DNA of 64,000 bases from Nocardia terpenica. Lineage in GTDB: Bacteria; Actinomycetota; Actinomycetes; Mycobacteriales; Mycobacteriaceae. The position numbers were made by a program, and so were the translations under genes. Positions 48,301 to 57,468 of the stretch are shown here, in pieces. The notes under the pieces were generated by a model. That model saw nothing but the letters and a program-made list of their open reading frames with translations. It had not been told where the DNA came from and did no database searches. Every line of letters starts with the position of its first letter. Positions within the stretch are counted from its first letter, which is position 1. The stretch lies in contig NZ_JABMCZ010000005.1 in assembly GCF_013186535.1 (NCBI RefSeq), positions 372,001 to 436,000 on the forward strand, in the 5' to 3' direction.

Positions 48301-48795
48301 ATGTGGTTCGGGTCGGGCCGATTCGACGATCGCGCGCTGTCCTCGTGGTTGCTGACACCGCGCCGGTTACGCACCCTGCTGAACCTCGCGCCGCCGCTGC
48401 TGTTGCTCGGCGTGCGCATCGAAGCCGTTGCGGAGGACTGGACCTCGGTCGACGTGGCGCTGCGGGTGCGGCGCTGGAACTCCGATCAGCGCGGCGAGGC
48501 GCCCGGATGGTCGATGTTCGCCATGTGCGATCCGTTCTTCGCGATGCTGGCGCTGGGGCAGCTGGGCGCCGGCTACCGGGTGCGGAATTCGTCCGCCCGG
48601 ATGGAGTTCCTGGCCCCGGGCCGAGGCGTCGTGCGCGCCACCATGGAACTGCCGCGCGAGACCGTGGCCGGGATCCGGCGCACCATCGGCGCCGGGGAGC
48701 GCTCGGTCACCGAGCACGAGGCGGTCCTCGTCGACGGGAACGGGGTGGTCGTGGCCCGGGCGCGGCAGCGGCTGTACGTCACCGCCGCACGCTGA
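48301..48795 (+). CDS. DUF4442 hotdog-fold protein
   Basis: 164 residues. Thioesterase-like pattern: LNLAPPLLLLGVRIEAVAED, then the WNSDQRGEAPGWSMFAMCD segment (which in DUF4442 proteins replaces the N-G-HG region), and YRVRNSSARMEFLAPG. DUF4442 proteins belong to the PaaI-type thioesterase superfamily but often lack a known substrate. It is divergent from the LuxR gene (300 bases; the region holds no gene) and could in principle belong to the cluster, though nothing shows this. Confidence 0.82.
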   Translation: MWFGSGRFDDRALSSWLLTPRRLRTLLNLAPPLLLLGVRIEAVAEDWTSVDVALRVRRWNSDQRGEAPGWSMFAMCDPFFAMLALGQLGAGYRVRNSSARMEFLAPGRGVVRATMELPRETVAGIRRTIGAGERSVTEHEAVLVDGNGVVVARARQRLYVTAAR

Positions 48796-49345
48796 CCGAC
48801 CATCCCGCCGGGCGGTACGGGAGAGGGGGTAGGGGCTTTCCCGCGCGGCTCCATTTCATCGAAACGTCATTTCGTGATTCGCGGCGGCGTAACTCGAGCG
48901 GCGTGGTTCCCAGTTGAACAATAGGGTTGCACCCAGCTGAACAATTATCCGGAGCGACCGGTGGGCACTCGGTGCTGCGCGCGGGCGATCATCGGGCTGA
49001 TCGTATCGATCACTTCGAGCCGACCCCTGATCGCGAGTTCCGTGCCGGAGCTACCGTCCGGGGATTGTCGAGTCATGCTTCCCTGCAATTCATCTGCGGT
49101 GCTCACCTGGCCGAACCTGTCTCAGCGACCGTCTTTGTATCATTCCGAAGTCCGTGTCCCGCAACGGTTCAGCGAAACTCCAGGGGTTATCGGTTCGTGA
49201 AACACCCAGCGCCGATGTCTCGATCCGATTAAAATGTTGTCCGTACTCGGTGTGGATTTCCTTGCCCGACAAAGACTTCCGTTCCCGGCGGAAGGTCGCC
49301 GTCGTGTGCCCGCATATGACGACCACTACAGGGATTGGTGTGCCG
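48796..49345. other. Intergenic region upstream of the transglycosylase
   Basis: About 550 bases with no convincing gene. A direct repeat is visible: CCCAGTTGAACAAT at 48909-48922 and CCCAGCTGAACAAT at 48932-48945 (one difference, 23-bp period). This could be a regulator site on the same helix face about 400 bases from the start. I looked for the c-di-AMP (ydaO) riboswitch often found before actinobacterial cell-wall hydrolases and did not recognise it. Confidence 0.45.
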
Positions 49346-51493
49346 ATGCGAATATCAGCCCCCATAACCGTATCGGCGCTCATAGTCGCCGGATTACTCA
49401 TCGCGGGATCGGGTGCGCGCCACGCGCCTCCGCTCACCGCCTCCCAGGCGCTGTCGGCGTCGACCGATCGCGTCATCGAGTCCGCGGCCGTCGATATGCG
49501 CCTGGTTCCGGCGGCGCCGTCGCCCGCGCGGACGCTGCGCGCCATGACGCCGCCCGCCGACGGCGCCGTGCCCCCCGACGGCTCGGTCCCGCTGCAGAAC
49601 GTGTCGGTACCGGCGGGCGCCGCCATGGGCATTCCGTCGATCGTGCTCGCCGCCTACCGCAATGCCGAACTGGCACTGCGCACCTCGGAACCCAAGTGCG
49701 GTCTGACCTGGAATCTGCTCGCGGGTATCGGCAAGATCGAGTCCGATCACGCGGCCAACGGCCGCACGGACGCGAACGGCACCACGCTGGCCCCCATCTA
49801 CGGACCGGCGCTGGACGGCTCGCTGCCCGGCAACGAGGTGGTCAAGGCGTCCGACGGCAGTTTCGTCCGGGCCGTCGGCCCCATGCAGTTCCTTCCCGGC
49901 ACCTGGTATCTGTACGCCTCCGACGGCCGGGGCGCCGGACATCCGGACCCGAACAATGTCTTCGACGCGGCGCTCGCGGCCGGGAAGTACCTGTGCTCGG
50001 GCGGTATGGATCTCGGCGATCCCAAGCAGGAGCTGCGGGCGGTGTTGCGCTACAACAACTCCCTGGCCTATGCCGCGCTGGTGCTGAGCTGGTCCAATGC
50101 GTATCGGACCGGCGGTGTGCCCACCCAGGTCGAGCTCTCCCCCGACAGCGTTCCGCCGGGCGGCATGCCGCAGGGTGCGGGATCGGGCATGCAGCTGGTC
50201 TCCGACGTCCAGCCGCTGACGTCCACCACCACGCCCACGCCGACCACCACGGTCACGCCGACGACGACATCGGCGACGACGACATCGGCGACCACGACGC
50301 CGACCACCACCACGCCGACGGTCACACCCACCGACACCTACTCCGACACCGTGACCACCACCCCGGTGAGTCCGGGCATCACGGCCAGCATCCAGGCCGG
50401 GCCCACGCCGGGAATCTCGGCCACCATCAACGGGCCCGGCTTCCAGGTGACGATCAATATCCAGGGTCTGCCCCCGATCCCCTGCGGCATCTTCTGCGCG
50501 GTGGCCGTGCCGGATCCGTGTGCGCCGCTACCGATTCCGCAGATCCCGCAGCCGGATCAGCCGGGTCGGCCGATCGAGGATCAGCAGTGGTGGCCGCAGG
50601 CGCTGCCCAAGCTCGCCGACGCCGATTCGCTGCGCCTGCCGACGCTGTGCGACAACCCCGATCAGCCGCCGCCGATCCCGACCTCGCTCCCGACGACATC
50701 GTGGCCGCTACCGACGCTGCCCACGGATACGACACCGCCCCCGTGGCTGACACTGCCCACGGATACGCCGTCGCCGTGGCCGACTCCGAGCACGACCGCA
50801 CCGGCACCGACGACGGATACGACCGTGCCGACGACGACATCGAATCCGCCGACCTGGCCGACGGATACGCCGACGCCGCCGAGCCAGACGACGACGCCCA
50901 CGAGCACGTCCACGCAGTCCCCCACCACCACAACCCAACCCGTGCCGACGACGACCACGCAGGCACCGCCGACCACGACAACGGTCCAGCCGACCACGAC
51001 GGCTCCCCCGACCACCACAACCGTCCCACCCGACAATCTGCAGGAGCGCGCTCAGACACCCACGACGACAACGCAACCCAGTACGACACCACCGAGTACG
51101 AGTACGACACAACCGAGTACAACGCCACCACCCACCCCCACGACAGCCCAGCCTCCCGCCCAGCTCGCGCCGGACAGCACCACACCGCAGACTCCGGTCG
51201 CCCGCCGAACCCAAACCACCACAACCATTCCCGACGACCAGACCTCCGCGCCACCGGTGCCCACCAGCACCGCGCAGAAGCCGGTCGCAAAGCCGACCAC
51301 TACCACCCCGCCCGTCGATCCGAAACCTCAATCGCAGGCTCCCACAACGGAACCCGCCCGGCGGCAGCCGATTCAGCAAACCCCCGCGGCACCCGCTCCG
51401 GCCCAGCCGCCGAGCAAGCAACAGCCCGCGCCGACCACCCAGAAGAAGCCCCCACAGATAGCACCCACAACCACACCCGTCCCCGCGGGATAG
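49346..51493 (+). CDS. Secreted lytic transglycosylase with long Pro/Thr-rich tail
   Basis: ATG 49346 opens a signal peptide (MRISAPITVSALIVAGLLIA); GTG 49340 with AGGGA upstream is equally possible. About 715 residues. The SLT-like domain (about 95-260) has LLAGIGKIESDHA with the catalytic Glu, VGPMQFLPGTWYLYASDG and VLRYNNSLAYAALVLSW. The last 380 residues are Pro/Thr-rich low complexity (TTTTPTTT, QTPTTTTQPST types), probably crossing the mycolic-acid and peptidoglycan layers or binding the wall. It cleaves peptidoglycan glycan strands to 1,6-anhydro ends. Confidence 0.9.
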   Translation: MRISAPITVSALIVAGLLIAGSGARHAPPLTASQALSASTDRVIESAAVDMRLVPAAPSPARTLRAMTPPADGAVPPDGSVPLQNVSVPAGAAMGIPSIVLAAYRNAELALRTSEPKCGLTWNLLAGIGKIESDHAANGRTDANGTTLAPIYGPALDGSLPGNEVVKASDGSFVRAVGPMQFLPGTWYLYASDGRGAGHPDPNNVFDAALAAGKYLCSGGMDLGDPKQELRAVLRYNNSLAYAALVLSWSNAYRTGGVPTQVELSPDSVPPGGMPQGAGSGMQLVSDVQPLTSTTTPTPTTTVTPTTTSATTTSATTTPTTTTPTVTPTDTYSDTVTTTPVSPGITASIQAGPTPGISATINGPGFQVTINIQGLPPIPCGIFCAVAVPDPCAPLPIPQIPQPDQPGRPIEDQQWWPQALPKLADADSLRLPTLCDNPDQPPPIPTSLPTTSWPLPTLPTDTTPPPWLTLPTDTPSPWPTPSTTAPAPTTDTTVPTTTSNPPTWPTDTPTPPSQTTTPTSTSTQSPTTTTQPVPTTTTQAPPTTTTVQPTTTAPPTTTTVPPDNLQERAQTPTTTTQPSTTPPSTSTTQPSTTPPPTPTTAQPPAQLAPDSTTPQTPVARRTQTTTTIPDDQTSAPPVPTSTAQKPVAKPTTTTPPVDPKPQSQAPTTEPARRQPIQQTPAAPAPAQPPSKQQPAPTTQKKPPQIAPTTTPVPAG

Positions 51494-51521
51494 GAGTTCC
51501 GGGCCCTACCCGAGGGTGACC

Positions 51522-51554
51522 CACTCGCAGGGGTGCCCGCCACCCCTGCGAGTG
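51522..51554 (+). terminator. 14-bp perfect hairpin after the transglycosylase
   Basis: Arms CACTCGCAGGGGTG and CACCCCTGCGAGTG around the 5-nt loop CCCGC, starting 29 bases after the stop. No T-run follows, as is common for actinobacterial terminators. It also lies 16 bases upstream of the next small gene. Confidence 0.65.
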
Positions 51555-51569
51555 CACTATCGTGGACCC

Positions 51570-51728
51570 GTGGGCGTCATGGGCGAAATGTTCCCCGGCA
51601 AGAAGCTGTCCGACGAGGGCGGCGGAGACAGCGACGGCCAGACCCACGACCCGCGCCTCGACATAGACCTGGACGCAGGGGTTATCCGCTTGTCGCCGAA
51701 ACCTCGGTCCGACAAGCCGAAGGACTGA
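51570..51728 (+). CDS. Small acidic conserved-looking protein (52 aa)
   Basis: GTG 51570 or ATG 51579. The product is Asp/Gly-rich in the middle (KKLSDEGGGDSDGQ, HDPRLDIDLDAGVIRL) and ends in a basic Lys/Arg-Pro tail. I do not recognise a family. It lies just after the terminator hairpin and is convergent with a secreted-protein gene whose stop is 5 bases away. Confidence 0.55.
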   Translation: MGVMGEMFPGKKLSDEGGGDSDGQTHDPRLDIDLDAGVIRLSPKPRSDKPKD

Positions 51729-51733
51729 CGAGC

Positions 51734-52600
51734 CTACTGCTCGATCTGCTGCGACCAGTTCAAGACTGCCGAATAGTTTCCGAGGTTGTGGGTCGCCGCA
51801 TCGATCACCGGGTCCAGCAGACCGCACCCCGTGGTTGCGGGAGTGGCCGCCGGGCTCGGATACACGTAATTGTCGCTGTAGGTGACGATCACGCCCACCA
51901 GGTGCGGCACGGCCGTGCCCACCCGGCACGCGCCGCCGAGCCCAGGCCCATCGAGCTTCACATACAGACCCTTGACCCGGATCCGGGCGGGATCGTCGAC
52001 GTTCGTGATATCGCTGCCCTGCACGTCGCCGAAGCTGCCGTCGGTGAACTGGAGAACGTCTCGAGTAGTGGAAACCAGCCCGAATTGCACGGAGTCGACG
52101 CCGAATCGGTGCACCGGGATGACAGCCGACCGGAAACCCAGATGCCGCACGCGAACGGATCCGGAATCGGTGATGGTCGCCGGATCGAGAGCGGGTAGGT
52201 CCTCGGCGCCCGTCGGCGGTTCCGACGCCATCGCCGTTCCGGTCGCGGTCATCACCCGCTCGGTGGTGTACCCGATCTCCAGCGCGCCGTCGGGAATGTC
52301 GAAGGCCAGCGGCCCCAATGTCATACGGCCGCCGGTCAGCGTGAGCGAGCGGCAGTCCCGCGCGGGGAACGTACCGCTCACATCCCACGGCGCCGTGGTC
52401 ACATATTCGCCGATCGCCGGATCGAAGTGCGACGACGCGGAGTGCGACTCGGCGCCGTATCCGGCGTCATTGCACAGATCGAAGGCCGGAGCGGCCTGCG
52501 CGGCGGGCGGCATCAGCCACGCCGCTCCCGTTGCCACCGTGGCGGCGCACACGGCGGAAATCGTACGTCGAGTTCGAATCACAGCCGTCTCCCATGTCAT
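51734..52600 (-). CDS. Secreted protein of unknown function
   Basis: ATG 52600 overlaps the lipase stop (ATGA). 288 residues with a signal peptide: basic start, hydrophobic AVCAATVATGAAWLM and cleavage near QAAPA. The mature part has four Cys and strand-rich sequence (RSLTLTGGRMTLGPLAFDIP, VRVRHLGFRSAVIPVHRFG). Translational coupling to the secreted lipase suggests a joint role outside the cell, possibly as a partner or chaperone. No known domain recognised. Confidence 0.8.
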   Translation of the reverse strand: MTWETAVIRTRRTISAVCAATVATGAAWLMPPAAQAAPAFDLCNDAGYGAESHSASSHFDPAIGEYVTTAPWDVSGTFPARDCRSLTLTGGRMTLGPLAFDIPDGALEIGYTTERVMTATGTAMASEPPTGAEDLPALDPATITDSGSVRVRHLGFRSAVIPVHRFGVDSVQFGLVSTTRDVLQFTDGSFGDVQGSDITNVDDPARIRVKGLYVKLDGPGLGGACRVGTAVPHLVGVIVTYSDNYVYPSPAATPATTGCGLLDPVIDAATHNLGNYSAVLNWSQQIEQ

Positions 52601-54033
52601 CCGGTCGTCGCACCGACGGGCAGACCCGTCACCAGGCCCGCGATCGCAGGCCACTGCTTGCTCAGCAGATTGACGAAGTCGCCGTCGGTGAAGGTGGAGA
52701 ATGGGCTCTCGATCACGCAACCTTGCTGTGCGGGAACACCATTCATGCGATCGATGACGAACTGGTAGCCCTTGGGCAGCCAGGCCGCTTCGCCGACGAG
52801 GTGTTCGGCGAACAGTTCGCGCGTGTAGGTGATGCTGGCGTTCGGGTCCCGGCAGTACTGGTTCACGACTCGATCGGCTCCCGCGTTCGGGATGATCTCG
52901 TCGTTCTGCGCCTGATAGATGTACATCGGGATGCGGGGAGTGTGCTTGCCGAGATTCTGGGCCTCGATCGCCGCGCTCACCGCGGGGATGTCGAGCGGGT
53001 CGCCGGGGCCGGTGTAGGACCCCAGATAGTTCCACACCGGGAACAGCGCGGTGTTCTGTTGACGGCACAGGAAGCTCTTGAAGGTCGTCATGAACCGCCC
53101 GAACCAGTCGTACCGGGTATCCAGCAGATTCCGGACCTCGGGGTATTCGGTGGCGAACCCGTAGAGTGTCGAGCCGACCAATCCCGCGAACAGGTTCGTA
53201 TTGTTCTGGTGGAGCACGGCCTTCAGATCCGCCGCCGCGACTCCGCCCATCGTGACCCCGACGATATTGAGCTCGGGCGCGTAGCGCGGCTGGTTCTCGG
53301 CGACCCATCCGGTGGGAATACTGCCGCCGGAGTAGCCCATCACGGCGACAGGCGTTTTCGGTCCGGTCAGCTGCATCGGCGCGAAGTTCTCCGCCGCGCG
53401 AATGCCGTCGAGGGTGGCCTGACCGGCCAGGATCGCCGCACCATAGGCGGAGTCGGGCCCCTCGTAGTCGGTGATCACCACGGCCCATCCCTGCGAGACG
53501 CCCAGCGCGATCCCCAGCGAGGTATCGCCCGAGTTGACCTGGTCCACCGGTATCGAACCCTGCTGCACCACATAGGACATCGCGCAGTATTGCGCGGTGG
53601 CGTCCTCGGCAGGCTGATACGACAGCAGCTTGAAGCCGCCCGCCGGTGGACCCCCGCGAGGCTTGATCACGGTAGTCACCGTCGCGATCGCATTACCGTG
53701 ACTGTCGTTGGTGCGAAACAGCACCTGCCAGGCATCGATATTGAACGGCACGACCGACAGCAGCGCGGGAGTGATCTGCCGAGCCTTGATAATGCCACCC
53801 GGGGGCGTCTCGGCAATCACGTTAGCCGGTGTCTTGTAAAAAGGATCCAGCTCGGGCGGCAGCACCGCCACCGGCAACGGCTGAATCGGAACATCGCTTT
53901 CCACCGGCCCGGCAGGAGCCACACCCGCACCGACCCCAACCGACAGTGACACCACGGCACAAACGAGGAGCAGGAGAACCAGCACCCGCGACCCGATCCG
54001 GGCATCGGCGTAGGCAACCGTTCCGTACCTCAT
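52597..54033 (-). CDS. Secreted lipase (LIP family)
   Basis: ATG 54033 with GAAGAGG five bases upstream; 478 residues. Signal peptide or anchor SRVLVLLLLVCAVVSLSVG. The nucleophile elbow is AVMGYSGGSIPTGWVAE (Gly-Tyr-Ser-Gly-Gly), the acid and His are likely in YIYQAQNDEIIPN and ELFAEHLVGEA. These match the secretory lipase (LIP) family of fungi and mycolata, which acts on triglycerides. The next gene is translationally coupled. Confidence 0.9.
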   Translation of the reverse strand: MRYGTVAYADARIGSRVLVLLLLVCAVVSLSVGVGAGVAPAGPVESDVPIQPLPVAVLPPELDPFYKTPANVIAETPPGGIIKARQITPALLSVVPFNIDAWQVLFRTNDSHGNAIATVTTVIKPRGGPPAGGFKLLSYQPAEDATAQYCAMSYVVQQGSIPVDQVNSGDTSLGIALGVSQGWAVVITDYEGPDSAYGAAILAGQATLDGIRAAENFAPMQLTGPKTPVAVMGYSGGSIPTGWVAENQPRYAPELNIVGVTMGGVAAADLKAVLHQNNTNLFAGLVGSTLYGFATEYPEVRNLLDTRYDWFGRFMTTFKSFLCRQQNTALFPVWNYLGSYTGPGDPLDIPAVSAAIEAQNLGKHTPRIPMYIYQAQNDEIIPNAGADRVVNQYCRDPNASITYTRELFAEHLVGEAAWLPKGYQFVIDRMNGVPAQQGCVIESPFSTFTDGDFVNLLSKQWPAIAGLVTGLPVGATTG

Positions 54034-54215
54034 GGGGACCTCTTCTCCCACACCTTCCGGCCGCCGCGACATCCGACGCAGTCAACCTTCAGCTATCTGA
54101 TAATCCTTCCTACCATATCCGATGTGCGCTGCACCACACGGCACTTTCCGTAAACATCCTGCCCATCCGCACCGCAGGGTCCGACCTGTCGGCGGTCCCT
54201 GGAATGATCCGGGGC

Positions 54216-54557
54216 ATGAGCGCCACCGGAGACGATGTCCGTAGCTATGCCCTGTCGTTGCCGGAGACCTCCGAGCAGTTCACCTGGGGGATGCCGACCT
54301 TTCGGGTGGCGGGCAAGTTGTTTCTCACGTTGCCCGAGGGCGAGACGTCCATGGCGGTTCGCTGTCCCATCGCCGACCGCGACGAACTGGTGCTCGCCGA
54401 ACCGGGCAAGTTCTGGATCGCCGCGCACGAGGCCAACAATGCCTGGGTGCGGGTGCGGCTGGCCGCCCTGGACGATCGCGACGAGCTGGAGGCGATCGTC
54501 CTCGATTCCTGGCGGCTGGCCGCGCCCGGGCATCTCACCGGTCCCGCAGTAGGGTGA
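54216..54557 (+). CDS. MmcQ/YjbR family protein
   Basis: 113 residues. Family pattern: ALSLPETSEQFTWGMPTFRVAGKLFLTL near the N-terminus (split here: PETSEQFTWG then PTFRVAGK), and AAHEANNAWVRVRLAALDDRDELEAIV at the end. YjbR proteins have a cyanase-like fold and are suspected DNA-binding or metabolic proteins. It overlaps the downstream methyltransferase start by four bases. Confidence 0.85.
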   Translation: MSATGDDVRSYALSLPETSEQFTWGMPTFRVAGKLFLTLPEGETSMAVRCPIADRDELVLAEPGKFWIAAHEANNAWVRVRLAALDDRDELEAIVLDSWRLAAPGHLTGPAVG

Positions 54558-55273
54558 GCGGCGTGGATCCGGGGAGCATCGCGTACAACGATTACGACGG
54601 TTTCGCGCGAGAGTACGCGCGGCACAACGAAACCAGCCCGTACAACGCGCTCTACGAACGGCCCGCGATCCTGCATCAGGCGGGCGATGTGCGCGGGCTG
54701 CGGGTCCTGGACGCCGGATGCGGCTCCGGTCTGCACGCCGCCGAGCTGATCCGGCGCGGCGCCGCGGTCACCGGCGTGGACCTCAGCGACGGCCTGCTCG
54801 CCATCGCCCGCGAGCGGCTCGGCGACGACGTCCCGCTGCACCGCGCGGACCTCACCGACCCACTCCCCTTCGGCGACAACACCTTCGATCTGGTCATGGC
54901 CCCGCTGGTGCTGCACTATCTAGAACATTGGGAGCCGGTGCTGCGCGAATTCCGCCGGGTCCTGGCGCCCGGCGGCCGGGTGGTGCTGTCCACCCACCAT
55001 CCCACGATGGACATCCGGGTCAACGGCACCGACGACTACCTCGGCACCTACTCCTTCACCGAGGACTGGACCCGCGGCGGCCGGACCGTGACCATGCGGT
55101 TCTGGCACCGGCCGCTGCGCGCGATGCTGGCCGCCTTCCGCGCCGCCGGATTCACCGTCGACGAGATCGCCGAGCCCGACCCGCAGCCGGAGATGGCCGA
55201 CATCGCACCGCAGGACTACCGAAACCTCACGCGCCGAGCACAATTCCTGTTCTTCACCCTGACCGCACGCTAG
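54554..55273 (+). CDS. Class I SAM-dependent methyltransferase
   Basis: GTG 54554, overlapping the previous stop (GTGA); 239 residues. SAM motifs: I VLDAGCGSGLHAAEL, post-I VTGVDLSDGLL, II FDLVMAPLVLHYL and III LAPGGRVVLSTHHP. It fits the Methyltransf_11 type that modifies small molecules. No substrate clue beyond coupling with the YjbR-like gene. Confidence 0.9.
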   Translation: MSGVDPGSIAYNDYDGFAREYARHNETSPYNALYERPAILHQAGDVRGLRVLDAGCGSGLHAAELIRRGAAVTGVDLSDGLLAIARERLGDDVPLHRADLTDPLPFGDNTFDLVMAPLVLHYLEHWEPVLREFRRVLAPGGRVVLSTHHPTMDIRVNGTDDYLGTYSFTEDWTRGGRTVTMRFWHRPLRAMLAAFRAAGFTVDEIAEPDPQPEMADIAPQDYRNLTRRAQFLFFTLTAR

Positions 55274-55372
55274 GACGCCGGTAAACGCCCTGAGTGCCTG
55301 GGCATTTGGCAGTCCGCCGCCGCGTCGGGTTCGATTGGTGATCTTGGCTGACGGTCGGCCGGAGGAGGGGCG

Positions 55373-56449
55373 ATGAGGCAGATCCTGTTCGCGGCGATGA
55401 TCGCGCTGGCGATATCCATCGCCCTGACACCGCTTCTGATCAAACTGTTCACGCGACGGCGACTCGGGCAGGAGATCCGCGCCGAGGGACCGCGCAGCCA
55501 CCAGGCCAAGCGCGGCACTCCGACCATGGGCGGCATCGCCATCCTGGCCGCCATGTGGGCCGGATACCTCGGCGCGCACCTGCTCGGCGGCGGACACCAC
55601 ACCCAGCGCCTGTCCGCCTCCGGACTGCTGGTCCTCGGGCTCACCACCGCCATGGGCGCGGTCGGATTTCTCGACGACTTCATCAAACTGAACAAGGGCC
55701 GCAATCTCGGGCTCACCGCCACCGGGAAATACATCGGGCAGCTGGGCGCCGCGGTGATATTCGGCGTGCTGGCGCTGCGCTTCCCCGACAGCACCGGCCT
55801 CACCCCCGCCAGCCGCCACCTGTCGTTCGTCCGCGACTATCCCGCGGCCGTCCTGCCGCTCGTCGTGTTCCTGCTCGGCGTCTGTTTCCTGGTGGTGTCC
55901 TGGTCCAATGCGGTCAATATCACCGACGGGCTGGACGGGCTCGCCGCCGGATCGATGGGATTCGCCCTCGGCGCGTACGTGATCATCACGTTCTGGCAGT
56001 ACATCAATTCGTGCCGGGTCGCGGCGGCGACCGGCTGCTACGCCGTGCGCGACCCGCTGGATCTGGCCCTGGTCTGCGCCGCGGGCGCGGGGGCGTGCAT
56101 CGGATTTCTGTGGTGGAACGCGGCCCCGGCCAAGATCTTCATGGGCGACACCGGCGCGCTCGCGCTGGGTGGCCTGCTGGCCGGGCTGTCCATCACCACC
56201 CGCACCGAGCTGCTGATGGCCGTCATCGGCGCGCTGTTCTGCGCCGAGATCGCGTCAGTGGCGCTGCAGGTCGCCGTGTTTCGTGCCACCGGTCGCCGGG
56301 TGTTCCGGATAGCCCCGTTCCATCATCACTTCGAGCTCGGGAATTGGGCCGAGACCACGGTGACCATCCGATTCTGGCTACTCGGCGGCATCGCCGCGGC
56401 GGTCGGGCTCGCCCTGTTCTACGGCGAATATCTGGCTGTCGTCGGCTGA
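55373..56449 (+). CDS. mraY: Phospho-N-acetylmuramoyl-pentapeptide transferase (stand-alone copy)
   Basis: ATG 55373 with GGAGGAGGGG upstream; 358 residues, ten TM helices. MraY signatures: KRGTPTMGG, VGFLDDFIKL, NAVNITDGLDGLAAG, FMGDTGALALGG and PFHHHFE. These are the active-site Asp residues and His loop. MraY transfers phospho-MurNAc-pentapeptide to undecaprenyl phosphate, forming lipid I. The gene stands apart from other mur/fts genes, which is abnormal because mraY normally lies in the dcw cluster. Confidence 0.95.
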   Translation: MRQILFAAMIALAISIALTPLLIKLFTRRRLGQEIRAEGPRSHQAKRGTPTMGGIAILAAMWAGYLGAHLLGGGHHTQRLSASGLLVLGLTTAMGAVGFLDDFIKLNKGRNLGLTATGKYIGQLGAAVIFGVLALRFPDSTGLTPASRHLSFVRDYPAAVLPLVVFLLGVCFLVVSWSNAVNITDGLDGLAAGSMGFALGAYVIITFWQYINSCRVAAATGCYAVRDPLDLALVCAAGAGACIGFLWWNAAPAKIFMGDTGALALGGLLAGLSITTRTELLMAVIGALFCAEIASVALQVAVFRATGRRVFRIAPFHHHFELGNWAETTVTIRFWLLGGIAAAVGLALFYGEYLAVVG

Positions 56450-56508
56450 GCCGCAGGTCGGCACGGTTCGCCGGACAGATCACCCGGCCCGAAAGTACGA
56501 TCGAGCAC

Positions 56509-57423
56509 ATGCGCTCGATCTGGAAGGGCTCCATCGCGTTCGGGCTGGTGAATGTTCCGGTCAAGGTCTACACGGCCACCGAGGACCACGACATCAAGTT
56601 CCATCAGGTGCATGCCAAGGACGGCGGGCGGATCAAATACGACCGCGTGTGCACGGTCTGCGGGCAGTCGGTGCAGTACTCCGATATCGACAAGGCCTAC
56701 GAATCCCCCGACGGCGACAAGGTGATCCTCACCGACGAGGATTTCGCCAAGCTGCCGATCGCGGAGAAGCACGAGATTCCGGTGCTGCAATTCGTGCCCG
56801 CCGAACAGATCGACCCGATTCTCTACGACAAGAGCTATTACCTCGAGCCCGACTCGAATACACCGAAAGCCTATGTGCTGCTGGCGAAGACGCTCGAACA
56901 GGTGGACCGGGTGGCGCTGGTGCACTTCACGCTGCGGCAGAAGACCAGGCTGGCGGCGCTGCGCGTGCACGACGGAACCCTGCTGCTGCAGACGCTGCTG
57001 TGGCCGGACGAGGTGCGGGCGGTGGAGTTCGAATCGCTCGACGGCGCGGCCGAACCCAAGTCGCAGGAGATCCGGATGGCCGAAACGCTCGTCGACAGCA
57101 TGTCCGACGATTTCGACCCCACCCTCTACACCGACGAATACCAGATCGAGCTGAAGAAGCTCCTCGACGAGGCCATCGAGTCCGGCTCCGGCAAGGTCAC
57201 CCGGCGCGAGGAGGCCGCGCCCGCCGAGATGGATGCCGAGGTGGTCGACCTGGTCGCCGCCCTGCAGCGCAGCCTGGAGGCCACCGGCCGCCGCACCGCC
57301 AAGAGCGAGCCCGCCAAGAAGACCCCCGCTAAGAAGTCCGCGGCGAAGAAATCGACGGCCAGGAAGGCGCCCGCGAAGGCCGCCAAGAAGTCCGCGAAGC
57401 AGTCGACCCGCAAAGGCGCCTGA
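56509..57423 (+). CDS. ku: Bacterial Ku DNA-end-binding protein
   Basis: 304 residues from ATG 56509. Starts MRSIWKGSIAFGLVNVPVKV, the invariant Ku opening; the core has VCTVCGQSVQYSDIDKAYE and LEQVDRVALVHFTLR. The C-terminus is a Lys/Ala/Pro tail (KKTPAKKSAAKKS type) of about 45 residues, which in mycobacterial Ku affects DNA binding. Ku with LigD repairs double-strand breaks by NHEJ. LigD is not in this window. Confidence 0.95.
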   Translation: MRSIWKGSIAFGLVNVPVKVYTATEDHDIKFHQVHAKDGGRIKYDRVCTVCGQSVQYSDIDKAYESPDGDKVILTDEDFAKLPIAEKHEIPVLQFVPAEQIDPILYDKSYYLEPDSNTPKAYVLLAKTLEQVDRVALVHFTLRQKTRLAALRVHDGTLLLQTLLWPDEVRAVEFESLDGAAEPKSQEIRMAETLVDSMSDDFDPTLYTDEYQIELKKLLDEAIESGSGKVTRREEAAPAEMDAEVVDLVAALQRSLEATGRRTAKSEPAKKTPAKKSAAKKSTARKAPAKAAKKSAKQSTRKGA

Positions 57424-57468
57424 CCCCTTTACCGGGAGTCGGGCGTGTCTCCTGGCAAACTATCGGCC

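Noticed and set aside
48860..49345. ydaO (c-di-AMP) riboswitch upstream of the transglycosylase
   Set aside because: I could not find its conserved GGGGGA and CGAACCCG-type elements in a consistent order.
49234..51519. Second long frame over the transglycosylase
   Set aside because: It is a +1 shadow of the high-GC gene, producing His/Asp/Arg-rich sequence over the Pro/Thr tail.
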